A DNA stretch of 64,000 nt from Nautilus pompilius (GCA_018389105.1 JACATO010000065.1:1321001-1385000); one strand, 5' to 3'; numbered from the stretch's first letter, positions 1 through 12,590 are shown. Numbers and translations are program-made. The notes: generated by a model from the sequence alone, not told the origin.

Positions 1-2910
1 TCTGTGTGTGAATGTGCGCATGCATGGGCAATCAGTAACAGTAAGGTTGAGGACAGAATTTTTGCCCCCACTCAGCCTGGTTAGCAAAACCAAGGTAGGT
101 GGGGGGAATCACAGCTTTGGAGAAACTTTAGGTGGTGAACGAGGTTGTACACATCCCAGGATACAGTGGCGTATTGCAGAATAAAAGGGAACCCATCAGA
201 TGTGCTTACCCACTTGAGGATGGAATTAAAAGGAGGGAGCATGAGAGGCAACCAACTATGAGCTGCAGGAGAAGAGATGGTACCAGATGCAAGCTTCAGA
301 GAAGTGATCAACCAGTCTCAGCTGGGACTTGAGTATCTGTGAAAGCCATATTTCTCTAACATTGAAGTTTAGCTGGTACCATGAACCCTCTCAGCAGCAG
401 GCAGGCATATTAGCATTGGTACAATTCAACAGAGTTAATGCACTGTTGAATTTCTTCATTAACTCTCTCTTGTACATCAACTGTGGCTTGGGAGATCCAA
501 CTCAGTGTTCATAAATTTCAAATTTTTTGATAATACTACTACTGGTTTTTGAGAGCAGAGGATGTGTTTAGCATCAAGATGCAATTGTAAACACTGAACA
601 ATTTAAAATATTAGATGTATCAAAATTTTAATGTTAGAGGTAGAGAAAAAAACTAATTATGGTTTCAAAATAATTATAAATTTTGAACACGCAGGGAAAT
701 GAATTTTTCTGGCCATCAACAGTTCTACTAGGAGTCATAATTACAGATTAGCTAAGATTCCAGCTCGATTAGATAGGAGAAAATCTACTTTGCAGCAAGT
801 AGAATTGTTAAAGAGTGGAATAAATTACAAGCGAGTAGAGTTAATAACAATTGTATTAGTAGCCATTTCTCTTCTCTGGGTCTTTTGCATTAAGTCACAA
901 TGGCTACCTGCCTTCTTGTAACTCCTAATCTAATCTAATCAGCTAGTGCCGTTTATATGACTGGTGTAACGGATATGGTCCAGTGTCTCTGACAAGACAA
1001 GCAATTTTCTTTGCTGGTTAACTTGAAAACACTCATGATCTGGGAGCTCTGGTTTGACCATTTAAATCAAAGTCTCTTGGGTCTTTTCTTATTTTGTCTT
1101 TTGTAACCACTTTCAAGCCAAACAGTAAGATGCAAAGGGGGAGAAGAGAAAATTAATTGATTTTACAAATTCTGTGAATATAAACATCTAATTTTCTCAA
1201 ATCTGCAATGCATTAATATTAGATCAACCTTACTCCTCTTGAAAAATGAAATAAAACTTGTTTCATGAATTGTGTGAGCATCCGATCAATCACTAATGAT
1301 GCAATGTTACATTAAAAAACGTACATCCCTAAGTGATGGTAGTAAGTTTCTGCTCCCGATGAAACTTCTGGTGACAACTCTCAGGTCACAAGCCTGGATT
1401 AGTCAACATTTGAGAGCAGTGATGCCAGTCAAAAGTAAAACTAAATTAGCTGCATTCACTGAATAAAGAACATAATTACAGATATGTACAACACTTTCCT
1501 AAATAGTGTAACACACACTCATCAACTTTCCTCCTTCCCAGTAGTCACTACTAAACTACACTTACTGATGAAGACTGCTTGGTCAAGCTGGGGTTTGCTG
1601 CTAAATTCTGTGCCACAAGATCATGGACAAAACTCTGTTTTTTTGCCTAAAAAGATTTTAAAAACAAAAATATATATATTTTAAAAATCTGCAAAATTGT
1701 AAAATACAATTTCTTCAATTCACTTTATAATTTTTTCACATTTGCTGTTTAAAGTTCCCACAAAATATAACGAAATGCTGGCATAAACTTGATTTAGTGA
1801 TTCCACTGGTTGTTGCTATATCACCGAATGGTCTTCCCGAACCAAGTTGGGCGCAAGTGGTGCCAATGGCAGATTTTTCCTGTCATAAAATTGTGATCAT
1901 GTTTTCTGTGACTTAGTGTGTGAATGAGTGTAAAAGTGACATTTCGACGTAATAAGTTAAGTAAATAAGTCAGTCAGGGTGGTTGTCGGCCAATGACTGA
2001 CGAGTGTGTTCCAGACAGACTGACACTGCTCAATAGATAGGTAGATAGTGTGTATCTGTGGTTAAAAGATTGTGGGGCTGAACTGCCCGACAACTGTGAA
2101 ACATCCAGGTTCCACTTTAAGGACAAAAAAAAAACAGTAATGCAACAATGTGGTAAGTGATGTGCTGAAAGAAATATGACATTCCTACCCCTAAAGTGTG
2201 GGAAGGGATCATAATAATCAATGGGAAAACTGATCTGCACACTGCTGGCAGAAAACTAACAGATGTGGTCTACAAGGAGAAAATACTCAAGCTAATCATC
2301 ATCCTGCATGTGTGACACCATGGCCAAGGATTCAGCTTCATGCATAACATCACCAGATTCATGTGGTCACTAAGCTCCTTCAACATCATCAAATCACCCA
2401 GTTTCTCACTACACTTGAATTTTAGTTTTCTTGGAGTATATAAAGAATTCAAATGTTTTCCTTAAACATTAGAATTAGTGTAAGTAAATTAGTATTTGTT
2501 TTTACTATTGTGTATTGTTAAGAAAACATTCACAAGTAGCTATTAAGGTTTAGGATACAGCATAATCATCTTTGGTGTAGTTAAGATAAATATGAAAAGG
2601 TTTTGAGAATATATTTATTTTGGAATTGTTGTTGTATTTATACATATAAGATAATAGTAGTACACTCATTTAAGCAAACTCAAACAAATGTAGACGTGTG
2701 TGGTGGAGCATCATGGTTATCATTATGGACCCATCTAACACTTCTTCAGCAAATGTTTAAAATAAGAGAACCACCTCTTAAAAAAAAATAATAATAAAAA
2801 TTAAAATAAAATCTAAAAATGTCAGCCCTTAAAAGAAACTCTTTTCAGCAAGATACCGTTTTATGCTAATTTCTCAGTCACGAGCCCTTTAATGTACTTG
2901 CTGCTTTAGA
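1..2910. other. Region 3' of HAUS5, no gene recognised
   Basis: AT-rich DNA with short chance frames on both strands. If HAUS5 continues past the donor at 2973, its missing C-terminal exons would lie here on the minus strand or off the window; I did not find one with convincing boundaries. The first 350 bp and 1,980-2,400 have more balanced composition and may be old repeats. Confidence 0.5.
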
Positions 2911-5900
2911 CTAATCAGCTTTACACAAATGCTGCTGTAGCTTCATATTAAAAGTTCCATCAAAAAACCATACCACAACGTTTTGAAAATCCTGTATTTT
3001 TCTATATTTTTCAAACAAAAGTTCCTTCTTCTTGACTGTCCTGGCAACATTCTCATGGATCTTTTCAACTTCCTTCATCAGACAGCAGAGAGCAGCCTTG
3101 TCTGCTTTCAGAGCAGCCTCAGAATGTATTAGGTTCCTGAAACAAAGCCAATAACAACAAAGATCTAAGCCTCTAAAACATACTGAGGAAATATGAATCC
3201 AGTCTATATAACAGTTTTATAGAATATTAACCTAGATAAAACACACATTAAAAGAATGAACATTCACCTTTAAACAAGGTAAGTGGGTAGAAACCATCAT
3301 TCTCAGCATTTCCCTTTAGGAGAAATAGGAAGTTGTTCAGGGTTCACTGTACTAATCCAAATTCTGATGCTTTCAACAAAAAAATATATACTGATTTAAA
3401 AAGAATTCCTTTCAAAAATGTTTTTTCATCATCTTTTTGATTCTAATTATCACGTCAGCTGTTTGTATTTCAATGTGATAGTTTCTTGCATACTTTTCTC
3501 CACTTTGCAAAATGTTCCCAGATCAGCCAGCCCTGTTCTTGAAAATACTGATGATAAGAACAAACAGCTGACTGAAACCTATTGGAACCTTACCTGGCAA
3601 GCTCCAGGTCTTCGAGCTTTCCCTCAAACAGCTTCTGCAGCTTGCCCTCCAGCTCATGTCCCAGCTCTGCTGTCTCCTTCTGTATTCTGTATGCCTCGTT
3701 TTTATACTTCTCTGTTTGAATGAACTGCAGAAAATGTCGAGCCTGTCCTTCCTTCATAAGAAAAGATTAACCAAATGTACAATCAGTAAGAATCTTCAGC
3801 CATTTCTAACACTCGATTGTCTGATTCACTCCAGACATTATAACACTAGAAAGGCCAGAATGCTCAAGGAAAGCAGCATTCAGAATATCAGTTGCACCTA
3901 AGCAGCCTGTACAACTCTTTCACAACCATTTTTTAAAATTTATTTATTTTCACTGCTTTGCAATGAAAGGAAAGCCTATAACAGAGGGGAATCACAAACA
4001 TTACTAATAAAATCACCTATATAAATAACCTTAGCCAAGAAGAAAAAATCATTTTGATTTAAAATGATAAATTTCAAAATTATACAAGAATTTAAACCAT
4101 TATATTAATTAATAATTGAATTTAAAGTTGTTTAAGAAAACAATTCCACTGCAGAGTTGTTTCATACAGAATCCTCCTACTTCCCTTTCTTTTTTGCTTG
4201 CTAAAGTGAGAAATCAATTATTTTTAGAATTGAGATATATATGAGTTATTGAATTATCGTATCAGCCTTTATAGTCTATTTGGAATAAATTATTCTACCT
4301 GTATGAGTTCTTGAACGCTCTGTAGCAAATTAGGGGATGAAGACAAGTCTGTTAAATGACCAGACTGTTCATACCTGAACCTGAAATGAAAGTTTGTGAT
4401 GAGTCCTGCTGGCAGAAGAAAACATGCTTATATATATATATATTTTTTAACCTTGCCTTGTATAAACTAATCTAAATAACAACAAACAATTTTTATTGCA
4501 AGAACCATAGTAGCAAGTGGAAAGATAAAACAAGAATAACTGCATTATTAAGAATTCTTTTCATTAGACCATGTCAGTTTGCAGAAATTCTCCTAGCAGA
4601 TCTTATTTTCTGCTAACAATTTCTCTACACCCCTCTCGGTTTTTGTTGGGCTACCTCGTATCCCACCTCACCAATAAGCCTTGAACAATGTACGAATTTT
4701 CCTTTTTAGAAAATTAAAAAGTAAATTCAACAGATTCTCTCAACATTGTTGTTGCATAATTTTCCAGTCAAAGGCAACTTCTCTCTAGCTAGCTTCCTCA
4801 CTTTGTATACTCGCCATCCAAACAATTACACTGAGACTAAGTTGAATTAAAAGAAAAAAAAAACAACAAACAAACAGAAAAGTAAAAAAAAGAAAATGCC
4901 ATCACACCCTGCATACCTGAGTTTCTCAATGTCTGTTTTTATGTTGATGTCCGCTGTCTTCTCCTTGAGCTGATAGGTGGACTCAAAGGTAATTTCCACC
5001 AGTGACTGAACCACATCTTGGACGACAAACTTTGCAAGCAGTTCCCCCACTTTTAACCTCAGCTCAGAGAGAGATTTTTCCCTGCAGGAAGAGCAGTGAT
5101 AAATTGCAACAGATTCTAGCTTTGGTAAAAGACAGACAGACAGACAAAAACAAGTTTTTTTGGTCATCAAAATTATCTTCAGATGTTACTACTGTAGCAA
5201 CTTGTGGTCCTGTTGGCACACTTTAGCACAGAGCTGTCATGTTGCTTTGTTGCTTCAGTGTTTAACCCCACCACATCTTTCTGGAAAAGCACTTACTGAA
5301 AGATTTTCTTGCCTTTCCTTTTCCAATCTGGTGCTCCAATTCTGAAATTGGTTTCACACCAAGGCAGTGACCTCCCTTAAATGACAATTTTGAACGTGCA
5401 GTAGATATCTATCTGCTAGACGGCCAGTAAGCTTCTCCTACCTCATGTACATATGAAGCCGAGTCAAAAAATAATACAGTTAAAAAAAAACACAATAAGA
5501 AAACAGATGTAAATAAAGATCCTGAATATCACAACCTCCTCAAATGCCTTCCTAAGAAAAGGATCAGCAGGATAGATAGGGCTTTGTGAAGTTGCCTTCG
5601 CTCTGTAGTTAAAAGTATGACAGGGCTGGTTAGTTTTGATGCTGGACAAGAGCTTGATGTTATGGGCTCAAACGGGTTCTGTTAAGACAAATTTTGATTT
5701 ATAACTATTTACACAACCAATACTGTGCACAGGGTAAGATTACATTACTGAAGATAATCAGGAAATACAAACTAAACTATATATATCAAGGATCCATAAT
5801 TTCTTCAGAAGTGCAGGGTCAAAGAAATGTTTCTAATAAAGAGCAAGCTACTTTACCAATTAGCATTGGTCTTGTACAATAAATTTTAAGCCAAAAAAAG

Positions 5901-8900
5901 GTATAAACCAAACTGGAAGGAATTACAGCAATTATTGGTTTTAACATGGAGCTAAAGATTATGGATCTTTGAAATCTACTAAGTCTAAATACTCCTATAA
6001 TGTTTTTTTTTTTTCATATTCTTCTAACTTAACCTATATTAGGATGTTCTATATAGGAAGCTGATATCTGGATGATTATAATAATTTTTGTTTAGTTTAA
6101 CCAACTAAATTCTAGCAATTCTTCAAAAATTTTAACTTCAAAGCTAGAAAATCCAGTTTCATAAGTTTCCAAAGAACTTTGAAATACAGTGAAACCTCTA
6201 AAATTCAGACCGGTTGTGGACTCAGAAACTTAATTTTGAAATTCATAGATTCAGATCATTTGCAAGTTTCAGAGTCATGCCAGTGTAGTTCGGAATCTTG
6301 TCAGTTGCTAGTCTGGGTGCACCCAGTCAGTGGCCATCTTGTGTGTTTTGATCCTGTCCTCCTCAAAGCATCTCTCTCTTGAGAAATTATCCTTTACATC
6401 TTGCTTTTATTAGCACCCCTTATTATGTCGCTCACTCAGACAAAAAACAAACAACTGACGATGACACAAAAAAGTCAGTGCTCAGAAACGTGTGCGGAAA
6501 TTTCTTACAAAAAAGTTTTAAATATTGAAAAAAAAATCACAGGAGAGAATATTGGTGCATTATGTGAAGAGTATGATGTTGGAAAGTCCAGAGAATAAAA
6601 GTGAAAAAATTAAGGATTTACTGTATTTGTATACTACATTCTTTACTTTCTTTGTTTATTCAAAGTATCAGGTTTTCCCTGTTAGACAATTACTTATATA
6701 TACTGTATACATCATTTCTATATTTTTATTTCAAAATTCGGAAAGGTCCAAGTCCTGATCATTCTGAAATATAGAGGTTTGACTGTACCATGTTTTTTTT
6801 AAGTGAGTAGTAGTAGTGACAGAAGCCATGTGCTGCACCATCCTGCACAAGTGCACACCACACAGCATTATGCACAATTATGATGGATACAGTACATGGC
6901 AGCCTTCTTAACAGGAGAGCTACAGCATTGCCCATACATGTCTGAAAAGCATTGGAAGCTGTATTTTACTGAAATTCCCTTGTATTTAATGCAAGCTACT
7001 ATAAAACTGAATCAGTTAAGGAGTAAGTTAAGACTATTTATTGCCAGACTTACTTAGCTGTTTTTTCCATTCCTTGAAACACCTGATGAATGTAAGAAGA
7101 AATTGCTTCACAGGATTCACGAACATTTTTCTGAAAGATAAAACACCTCCCGCTCTTGAATCATATCAAGTCCAATGTTAAAATCAAAGTTGGTTAATTA
7201 TGATGTTATGTGCATTTCTAGTCTACTTGCACCCTAAATGGGGTTCAATCCAAACTAAAATAGCTTTAAACTAAGTTAGAATATTAAGACAATATTTACT
7301 GATTTATTAAAATAAGTTACATATATTAGTTTAAGTAAACTCCAGATTATCTCTAAGAAAAGGTTTCAAATTCAAAATTAAATCATCAGAGAGAGAGAGA
7401 GAGAGAGAGAGATGCTTATTTTTTCCTTTTTCAGATTCATAAACTTCACAGCAAATCCTATACCTGAATTTAGCATAGGTTGCTGGCTGTGCTACTAGAT
7501 GGATAGATATCTTACCTGCTTGGAATAAATTAATCTATCTTAATTTTAACTGGCTACGTACATGGCATGCTGTCTCCAGGGCTGAAGAACTCAGTGGATT
7601 CTTTATATCTGTGTAGTAAACCTTGCCCCCATTGGCCTTACTGGAAAAAAAAAAACACAAGGGTATTTTAGCGTTTATTAGATTTTGAACACCTTAAGAT
7701 AACTGTCTAAAAACAAGATGAAAAGGTGAACCTATCAACTTGTTGTTCAAGGCCTACCAGGATTAAAAGTAGCAATCAAGAAAATGACCAGAAACCGATG
7801 TGTTTATGCTGAAATAATATAACTGTAAAATGATTCAAATCTGTTCAGTACTTTAGTTAAGCAGCCCTCTCTCTCTTTTTTTGTTGCACATTTAGTCTGG
7901 TTAAAATTACAAAATATGTCAGAGAATCAACGAAATGAGTCAGCAAAGCTGGGTAAAATGTGCATAAGGTTCAGGTAGCTTCAAGTCATTTGGGACTAAG
8001 ACAAGAAAGAGGACATTATATCAACTGTAAAAGTACAACATATAATAATCTATTAGATTTTGAATTTTGATCAGATTAAACCTTTTTTTAAAAAAGGAAA
8101 GGAGTCTTTATGGCTTTAAAACAAAACAGAAAAATGGAATATAATCAAGTAGAACAATTTAATGAATACCAACCTAACATTACCCTTGATAGTTTCTGTT
8201 TGATTTCGTACATGGGTGCCCAGTTGTCTGTACAAGTGAATTTGCTCTGTACAATTTTTTGAAAACTCTTCAAGCATAAGTGTTTTACGATGAACATCAA
8301 GTAATGCTGCACGTTTATCTCTGTATTCCTTTTCTGAAAATATTTCAAGGCCAGGTAATTTTTCACTAGGGAATAAACAATTATAGAAGGGTTTTGCCTT
8401 TTTAAATAAGAATACTACAGAGTGTGTCAGAAATAAAGGAATTATCAGATATATTAGTATTCTTCTTTTTAACCCTGTACTTTCAACTGGTACCTAAGAA
8501 GCAGACAGATGGTAAACAGTATATAAATTTATAGTAAACCAATCTCTGTGTAACTCTGGTGCATATCCTAATGACAAGCTGCCAACCTTGTCTTAGTCGT
8601 TTGTAATTTGATTTATTTAACTCATACATCATTCAACTTTAAAACTTAAAATAAATAAATAAAACTCTAAGATTCTGGTAACTCTAAAAAACAAAAAAAA
8701 AAACAAAGCAAACTGGCATTTATCACAATTTTAAAAAGGCATCTGAAAGATCATATAAACTTTCCAAAAACTGAATTTAGCAGCTAACTAAATTATACTT
8801 TTAAATTTTAAATGTAAGAATATTTTTCTAACAATGCTCTAAATGTGGAAAGAAATTATCATCATCGCACGTATAAGATATATACCGGTGTCGATGATTT

Positions 8901-10950
8901 CTCTCTGCATTTGTCCGATATTCTTTTCCAGGTGTCCAATTTCAGACAGCACGTGAGTTAATACTGATGTCAAGTTCTGTTTTTTGACTTCCAACTCCTG
9001 CATCTCTTTGTCTTTACTGGTATTCTCTGTAAGATTACCAACATCCTTGTGCTTCGCCCTTTAGTAGCTAAGGAACAATCACTTACTTTGTAAAGCACAA
9101 TTTTTAGCAAAAAAATTATGGATAAGTGAAATAAAATGACAGCAAACATCAAAATAAAAAAAAAACTTTCATGTTTACTTTTAAAAGTTAACTTTTCCCT
9201 GTTCAAACAAAAATAAAAAATGGTATTTAAATCACTAAATGTATATTGTGATAAAACAACAAGGCACAAACTTTAAAACAAACAAAACAAACAAATAAAT
9301 GCCTTTGTTTATTGCTGATTAACTCACTACATATGAACATGATCAATGGAAGCCAAGAGTTATGACGACCGACAAAACAAGTGAGAGAGTTCTGTCCTGT
9401 CCATGGCATAAAAAACAGCAGCATTCTTCTACTAGAAGGCACTACAGAGATTAACAGCCAAGTTTATTATGGCTACTTACAAAAAACAAACAGCATAAAC
9501 ATATACTCATTAAATTTATTTGCATATCAGAAAAATAGGATAAAAAAATGCAGCTGTCTCAGTTGTTTACCTATCTATGAGATCCTTATTTTAGATAAAA
9601 TATTATCTTGAGCTTTTTTTTGCCAGCCTCTGGTCTTAGCGATCCCATGAAGTTTATGGGTAGGGTGCAGGTTACACGCATCGATCTTGTTACGGAAAAA
9701 CGTGCAAGAACACAAAGCTTCGATCAAAAGGATACAATGTAAGGTTGCCCTGTACCTTTCTCACAGTTCTGGAAAATAAAGTAAAAAAAATCTCATTTCA
9801 AAATAAACAAAATGGTGATATATAAAAGACCAGCAGTAAGTTTATTCTTGTTCCTCTAATTTCTGCTTTCAGTTTTTAAGTGCAATCGATTAAAAGTGTT
9901 TGAGAAAGCTCACTTCCAAACTCTCTCTCTCTCTCAAAATGTTAAAACACACTTACTGCGTTGAGTGAACATGAGATATGACATATTTCCACACATCAAC
10001 CATATTCCCCCTACAAATTCTACAAAAAAAAAAAAAGAAAAAGGTTAGTGCAAGTTATCAGATATTTTTTTCTTTTTTTAAAAAACTTTATTAATAGTGA
10101 TTATCCTGGTTGCACTGTATGAAAACAATACTAATTTCACAACTCAGCTATACTAATTACTGTCACTTTCTGAATTTCCAAACTGTAGACAGTAATTTTT
10201 GATGATTTTATCTAATTTATCTAGTTACAAGGAGGCAAAAAGTTTATACAAGATTCTCATAGAGAAGAAATTACCATCAATAGAATTCTTAAATTGATTA
10301 ATACTATTAACTACCTAAATGGTAATTTACTCCACCCATTAACAATTCCATTTTAAAAGCATTATTTTCTGTCATCTGAACTGGAATCGTAGCTAACTTA
10401 TAATTATGACTCAAAGTATTAGTTAAGTGTAGATCAAAAAATTCAAACTTGGTAGATCTAATATTTTTAATTGTTCAGTGTGTTCCAGATGCTTAAGACC
10501 TGGAAACATTCCAGCAAATTTGTGTTAAAATCTGTCTAATAAATCATAAGATTTAAATGTAATAGTGTTAATATATTATAGTTACTGGCATTTAAAGCAA
10601 GCAATGATTTTAACTTTGGCAGGACCTTCCTTCTTTTTAACTCTTACAATCCCACACATGTTAAAAACATTACGCACCAACCTAACTATGCTTAGCTTAG
10701 CCTCAGATTCTGGTCTTGTTAAATATTTAAATACAAAGAAAATACTTCCAAACCATGTCAGTCATAAGCACTAGTCATGTAGCTTTACCAGAATAAATTT
10801 TCTCTTACACACATGCACTTACTGTTTAAATTCATCTACTGTAGGCATTATGACATCACATTGTCCTAGAGGAGGATGGAACTGCATCTCTTTTATGCTC
10901 CAATTGTATAGTTGCTGAGGCAAATCATTTGCCTTCACTGCTTTTGTCAT
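2911..10950 (-). CDS. HAUS5: HAUS augmin-like complex subunit 5 (spliced; C-terminal part not found)
   Basis: Augmin subunit that in animals recruits gamma-tubulin ring complexes to existing spindle microtubules to nucleate branches. Coding exons, in transcript order on the minus strand: 10950-10823, 10010-9957, 9768-9736, 9058-8886, 8333-8174, 7640-7562, 7130-7054, 5081-4917, 4380-4299, 3751-3594, 3136-2974 (or to a stop at 2911). All junctions keep phase. The first ~70 residues carry the HAUS5 signature: NWSIKEM, then DVWKYVISHVHS, then TVRKVQGNL, which match the vertebrate WAAEEM / DIWAYILQHVHS / TVKKIRGNL block. Residues ~75-180 and ~235-420 are charged, coiled-coil-like helices. A TGA TGA pair lies in frame just upstream of the ATG, which fixes the start. 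The model gives 424 residues to the donor at 2973, or 444 if read through to the TAG. Vertebrate HAUS5 is about 630, and my alignment from memory ends near its residue 400, so C-terminal exons are probably outside the window or unrecognised. The 8174 donor (AG|GTTGGT) is non-optimal but is the only phase-compatible choice I found. Family identity is fairly sure; exact exon ends are inferred. Confidence 0.8.
6187..6785 (+). mobile_element. Pogo/Tigger-like DNA transposon relic in a HAUS5 intron
   Basis: The ends are inverted repeats of about 23 bp: the left begins CAGTGAAACCTCTAAAATTC, and the right, read on the minus strand, begins CAGTCAAACCTCTATATTTC. Both are flanked by TA (6185-6186 and 6786-6787), the target duplication of Tc1/mariner/pogo elements. 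Inside, 6461-6640 encodes a broken helix-turn-helix remnant: KKVLNIEKK, then NIGALCEEYDVGKS, and in a shifted frame NKSEKIKDLL. This resembles the CENP-B-like N-terminal domain of Tigger transposases (pattern K..ii..lekGes...lc.eygVgkSt..di). It is about 600 bp, so most of the transposase is missing, and it has stops and a frameshift. Confidence 0.8.
7388..7412. repeat. (AG)n microsatellite in a HAUS5 intron
   Basis: About 12 AG units. Confidence 0.9.
9059..9735 (-). other. HAUS5: U12-type (minor spliceosome) GT-AG intron in HAUS5
   Basis: On the minus strand the donor reads ATT|GTATCCTTTT, a full match to the U12-type 5' splice-site consensus RTATCCTTT. The acceptor end reads TTCCTTAGC (9075-9067) followed by TACTAAAG|GGCG. 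TTCCTTAGC differs by one base from the U12 branch-point consensus TTCCTTAAC. It sits about 10 nt before the acceptor AG, and there is no polypyrimidine tract, as expected for this intron class. Splicing here joins phase 2 to phase 2 and gives the continuous reading QGNLTLAKHKD. The other introns I could delimit in this gene and in its neighbours look U2-type. Confidence 0.75.
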
Positions 10951-11479
10951 TGTGATCAGTGATCATCAACCTGTAGGTTAAAAAAAATTAACTGAAAGAA
11001 AAAGAAAACAGTTAATGATTAATTACTATTACAGGAAAATGATTTGAGAGTTTGCCAAAGTTTTTAACTTTTGTTCTGGCTAGATGTGATCGATTTCAAA
11101 ACCAAAACAGATTCATGAAATACTTGGAAATACTTGTAAGCAAAGACAAAGAACTTAAAAAAAAAAAACAAATGAGAAAGAATAGGTTAATGGTTAAATC
11201 TTTAACAATAAACTAGTAGAGAATAATGTGTCCAGGAGATACATTAGATAAAAAATACACTTATGAATTCATGGTGTTGATGCTGACAGTCGGGGGGGGA
11301 GAAGTTGATGCACAGATTTGTTTACCCTTGGCCAGCAATCAAGTGCATGATTGAAGCAGCTAATAAACGTAACTTAAATGATGTTAGCTTTTATTAGTCA
11401 TGTTGCATCTACTTCGAAAACTTAGCTAAGAAATGAAAGCGAGCAAACAAACTGTGAATACATTTTAAAACAGACTCGG

Positions 11480-12130
11480 CTTGCACATCCTTTTAAAAGG
11501 CTTCCTGGATACCTCTATTTTCCTGGGCCCCCTCTGTCAACACCAGGCCGCCTTGTACCTTAATCGTACCACCTGAGGTGCCGTTCTAGTATTTCTCTGT
11601 CGACGCCAGATACCCAGGGTTGGAGATTTGTTGATACAAAAGTTTGTATTAATGAAGGTTGCTGGGGTAAGAGGGACTTCAGGGGTGGAAAATGTACCCC
11701 CCACTCTCTCTCTCTCTCTCGCGTGGTGCAGAGCTAAACCAAAACACGACGACTAAGTACACCTCGCTGTATTGTGTTGGGGTCCCTCCCTCCAGTCTAG
11801 GACAGGCAGCCGTAGTTACCACCATACATACCTACTGACCAGGCCCCCAGTGGGCCCCAGTGGGCCCCCCACACCACAAGATCGACCGATCGGTCTCTTT
11901 ACACAGAGTTAAAATTCCCGCCACAGCTGTGCGATCGGTCCCCCACCGGAGACTACTGAAGGTTCTCCGGTCCTCCTGGCGCAGTCGGGGAATTTAGAAA
12001 TCCTTCGTTTCAACGAAACCTTCTTAGTATCTGTAGCGGGAAGACCGTTTCCGACATTTCAATGCGACGAGCTCATCGAGCGGTGTCGCTACTTACCATG
12101 TCCGCTCCTGCGGAAGGGAAGAAAAGATAA
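11480..12130. promoter_or_regulatory. GC/CpG-rich island upstream of HAUS5, candidate promoter
   Basis: About 650 bp with clearly higher GC and many CG dinucleotides (clusters at 11,590-11,600, 11,880-11,945 and 12,035-12,110), in otherwise AT-rich DNA. It contains short palindromic bits such as GATCGACCGATCGGTC and a repeated GCCCCCAGTGG-type run. It lies where the HAUS5 transcription start is expected. Alternatives are an LTR or other recent insertion, since AT-rich invertebrate genomes show such CpG pockets in young repeats; I see no paired LTR. Confidence 0.45.
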
Positions 12131-12232
12131 CTCTTACCACCACCACCACCACCACCCCATGTGGTGTCGCTACTTGCTATCTCCGCTCCCGCGGAAGTGA
12201 AGAAAAGATAACTCTTACCACCCTCATATGGT
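12082..12232. repeat. Two-copy tandem duplication (81-bp period) with CAC-rich junction
   Basis: Copy 1 (12082-12160) and copy 2 (12163-12232) both start with GGTGTCGCTACTT and run through GAAAAGATAACTCTTACCACC. Copy 1 ends in a (CAC)n stretch. They differ at scattered bases. On the minus strand copy 1 holds the likely HAUS5 donor (ATG|GTAAGT), whereas copy 2 has the mutated GATAGCAAGT. Confidence 0.8.
12097..12126 (-). other. HAUS5: Probable HAUS5 non-coding first exon (3' end) and splice donor
   Basis: The minus strand reads GGAGCGGACATG|GTAAGTAG, a near-perfect U2 donor, in a CpG-rich patch. The first coding exon begins after a matching acceptor (ACCTACAG|GTTGATG, AG at 10972-10971), which leaves 20 nt of 5' UTR before the ATG at 10950. 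The simplest reading is an untranslated first exon ending at 12097 and an intron of about 1.1 kb. The 5' boundary of this exon is unknown; the upper coordinate given is nominal. No transcript evidence is available. Confidence 0.5.
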
Positions 12233-12590
12233 GAAGCGTTTTATTTTTTAAATAATTTGAAATATCAACATAAAAAAAGAAATGAAATATCACCCCCTCC
12301 CCAGCCATTAGCCGCTACAGGAATTCATTAACAGTACTTCGAATTTCTTAAATAGTCAGTGGCAAACAATCTGTTACCTTCTTAGTGTCTTGGGACAGGT
12401 GAAATTCATCAAACAAACAAACATATTTGTTGATCCACACATCATTATTATAGGTTCTTTTTGGAATCCACTCCAATGTCTTCTAACAGTAGTTTTTCTT
12501 TTTCACCATATATAAGATACACCAAATTTAGGCATTGTTGTTGTTGTTTTAGCTAAGATGTCCAAACACATGTATATACATACACACACA

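Noticed and set aside
132-514. Adjacent 66- and 61-codon plus-strand frames at the window start
   Set aside because: No known family, no splice signals, opposed by a frame of similar length; more likely repeat-derived or chance.
5464-5649. Possible extra HAUS5 exon on the minus strand (ACTACAG acceptor, PIYPADPFLRKAFEE)
   Set aside because: The only donor after it (GAG|GTTGTG) gives a phase that breaks the next exon; skipping it keeps the frame intact.
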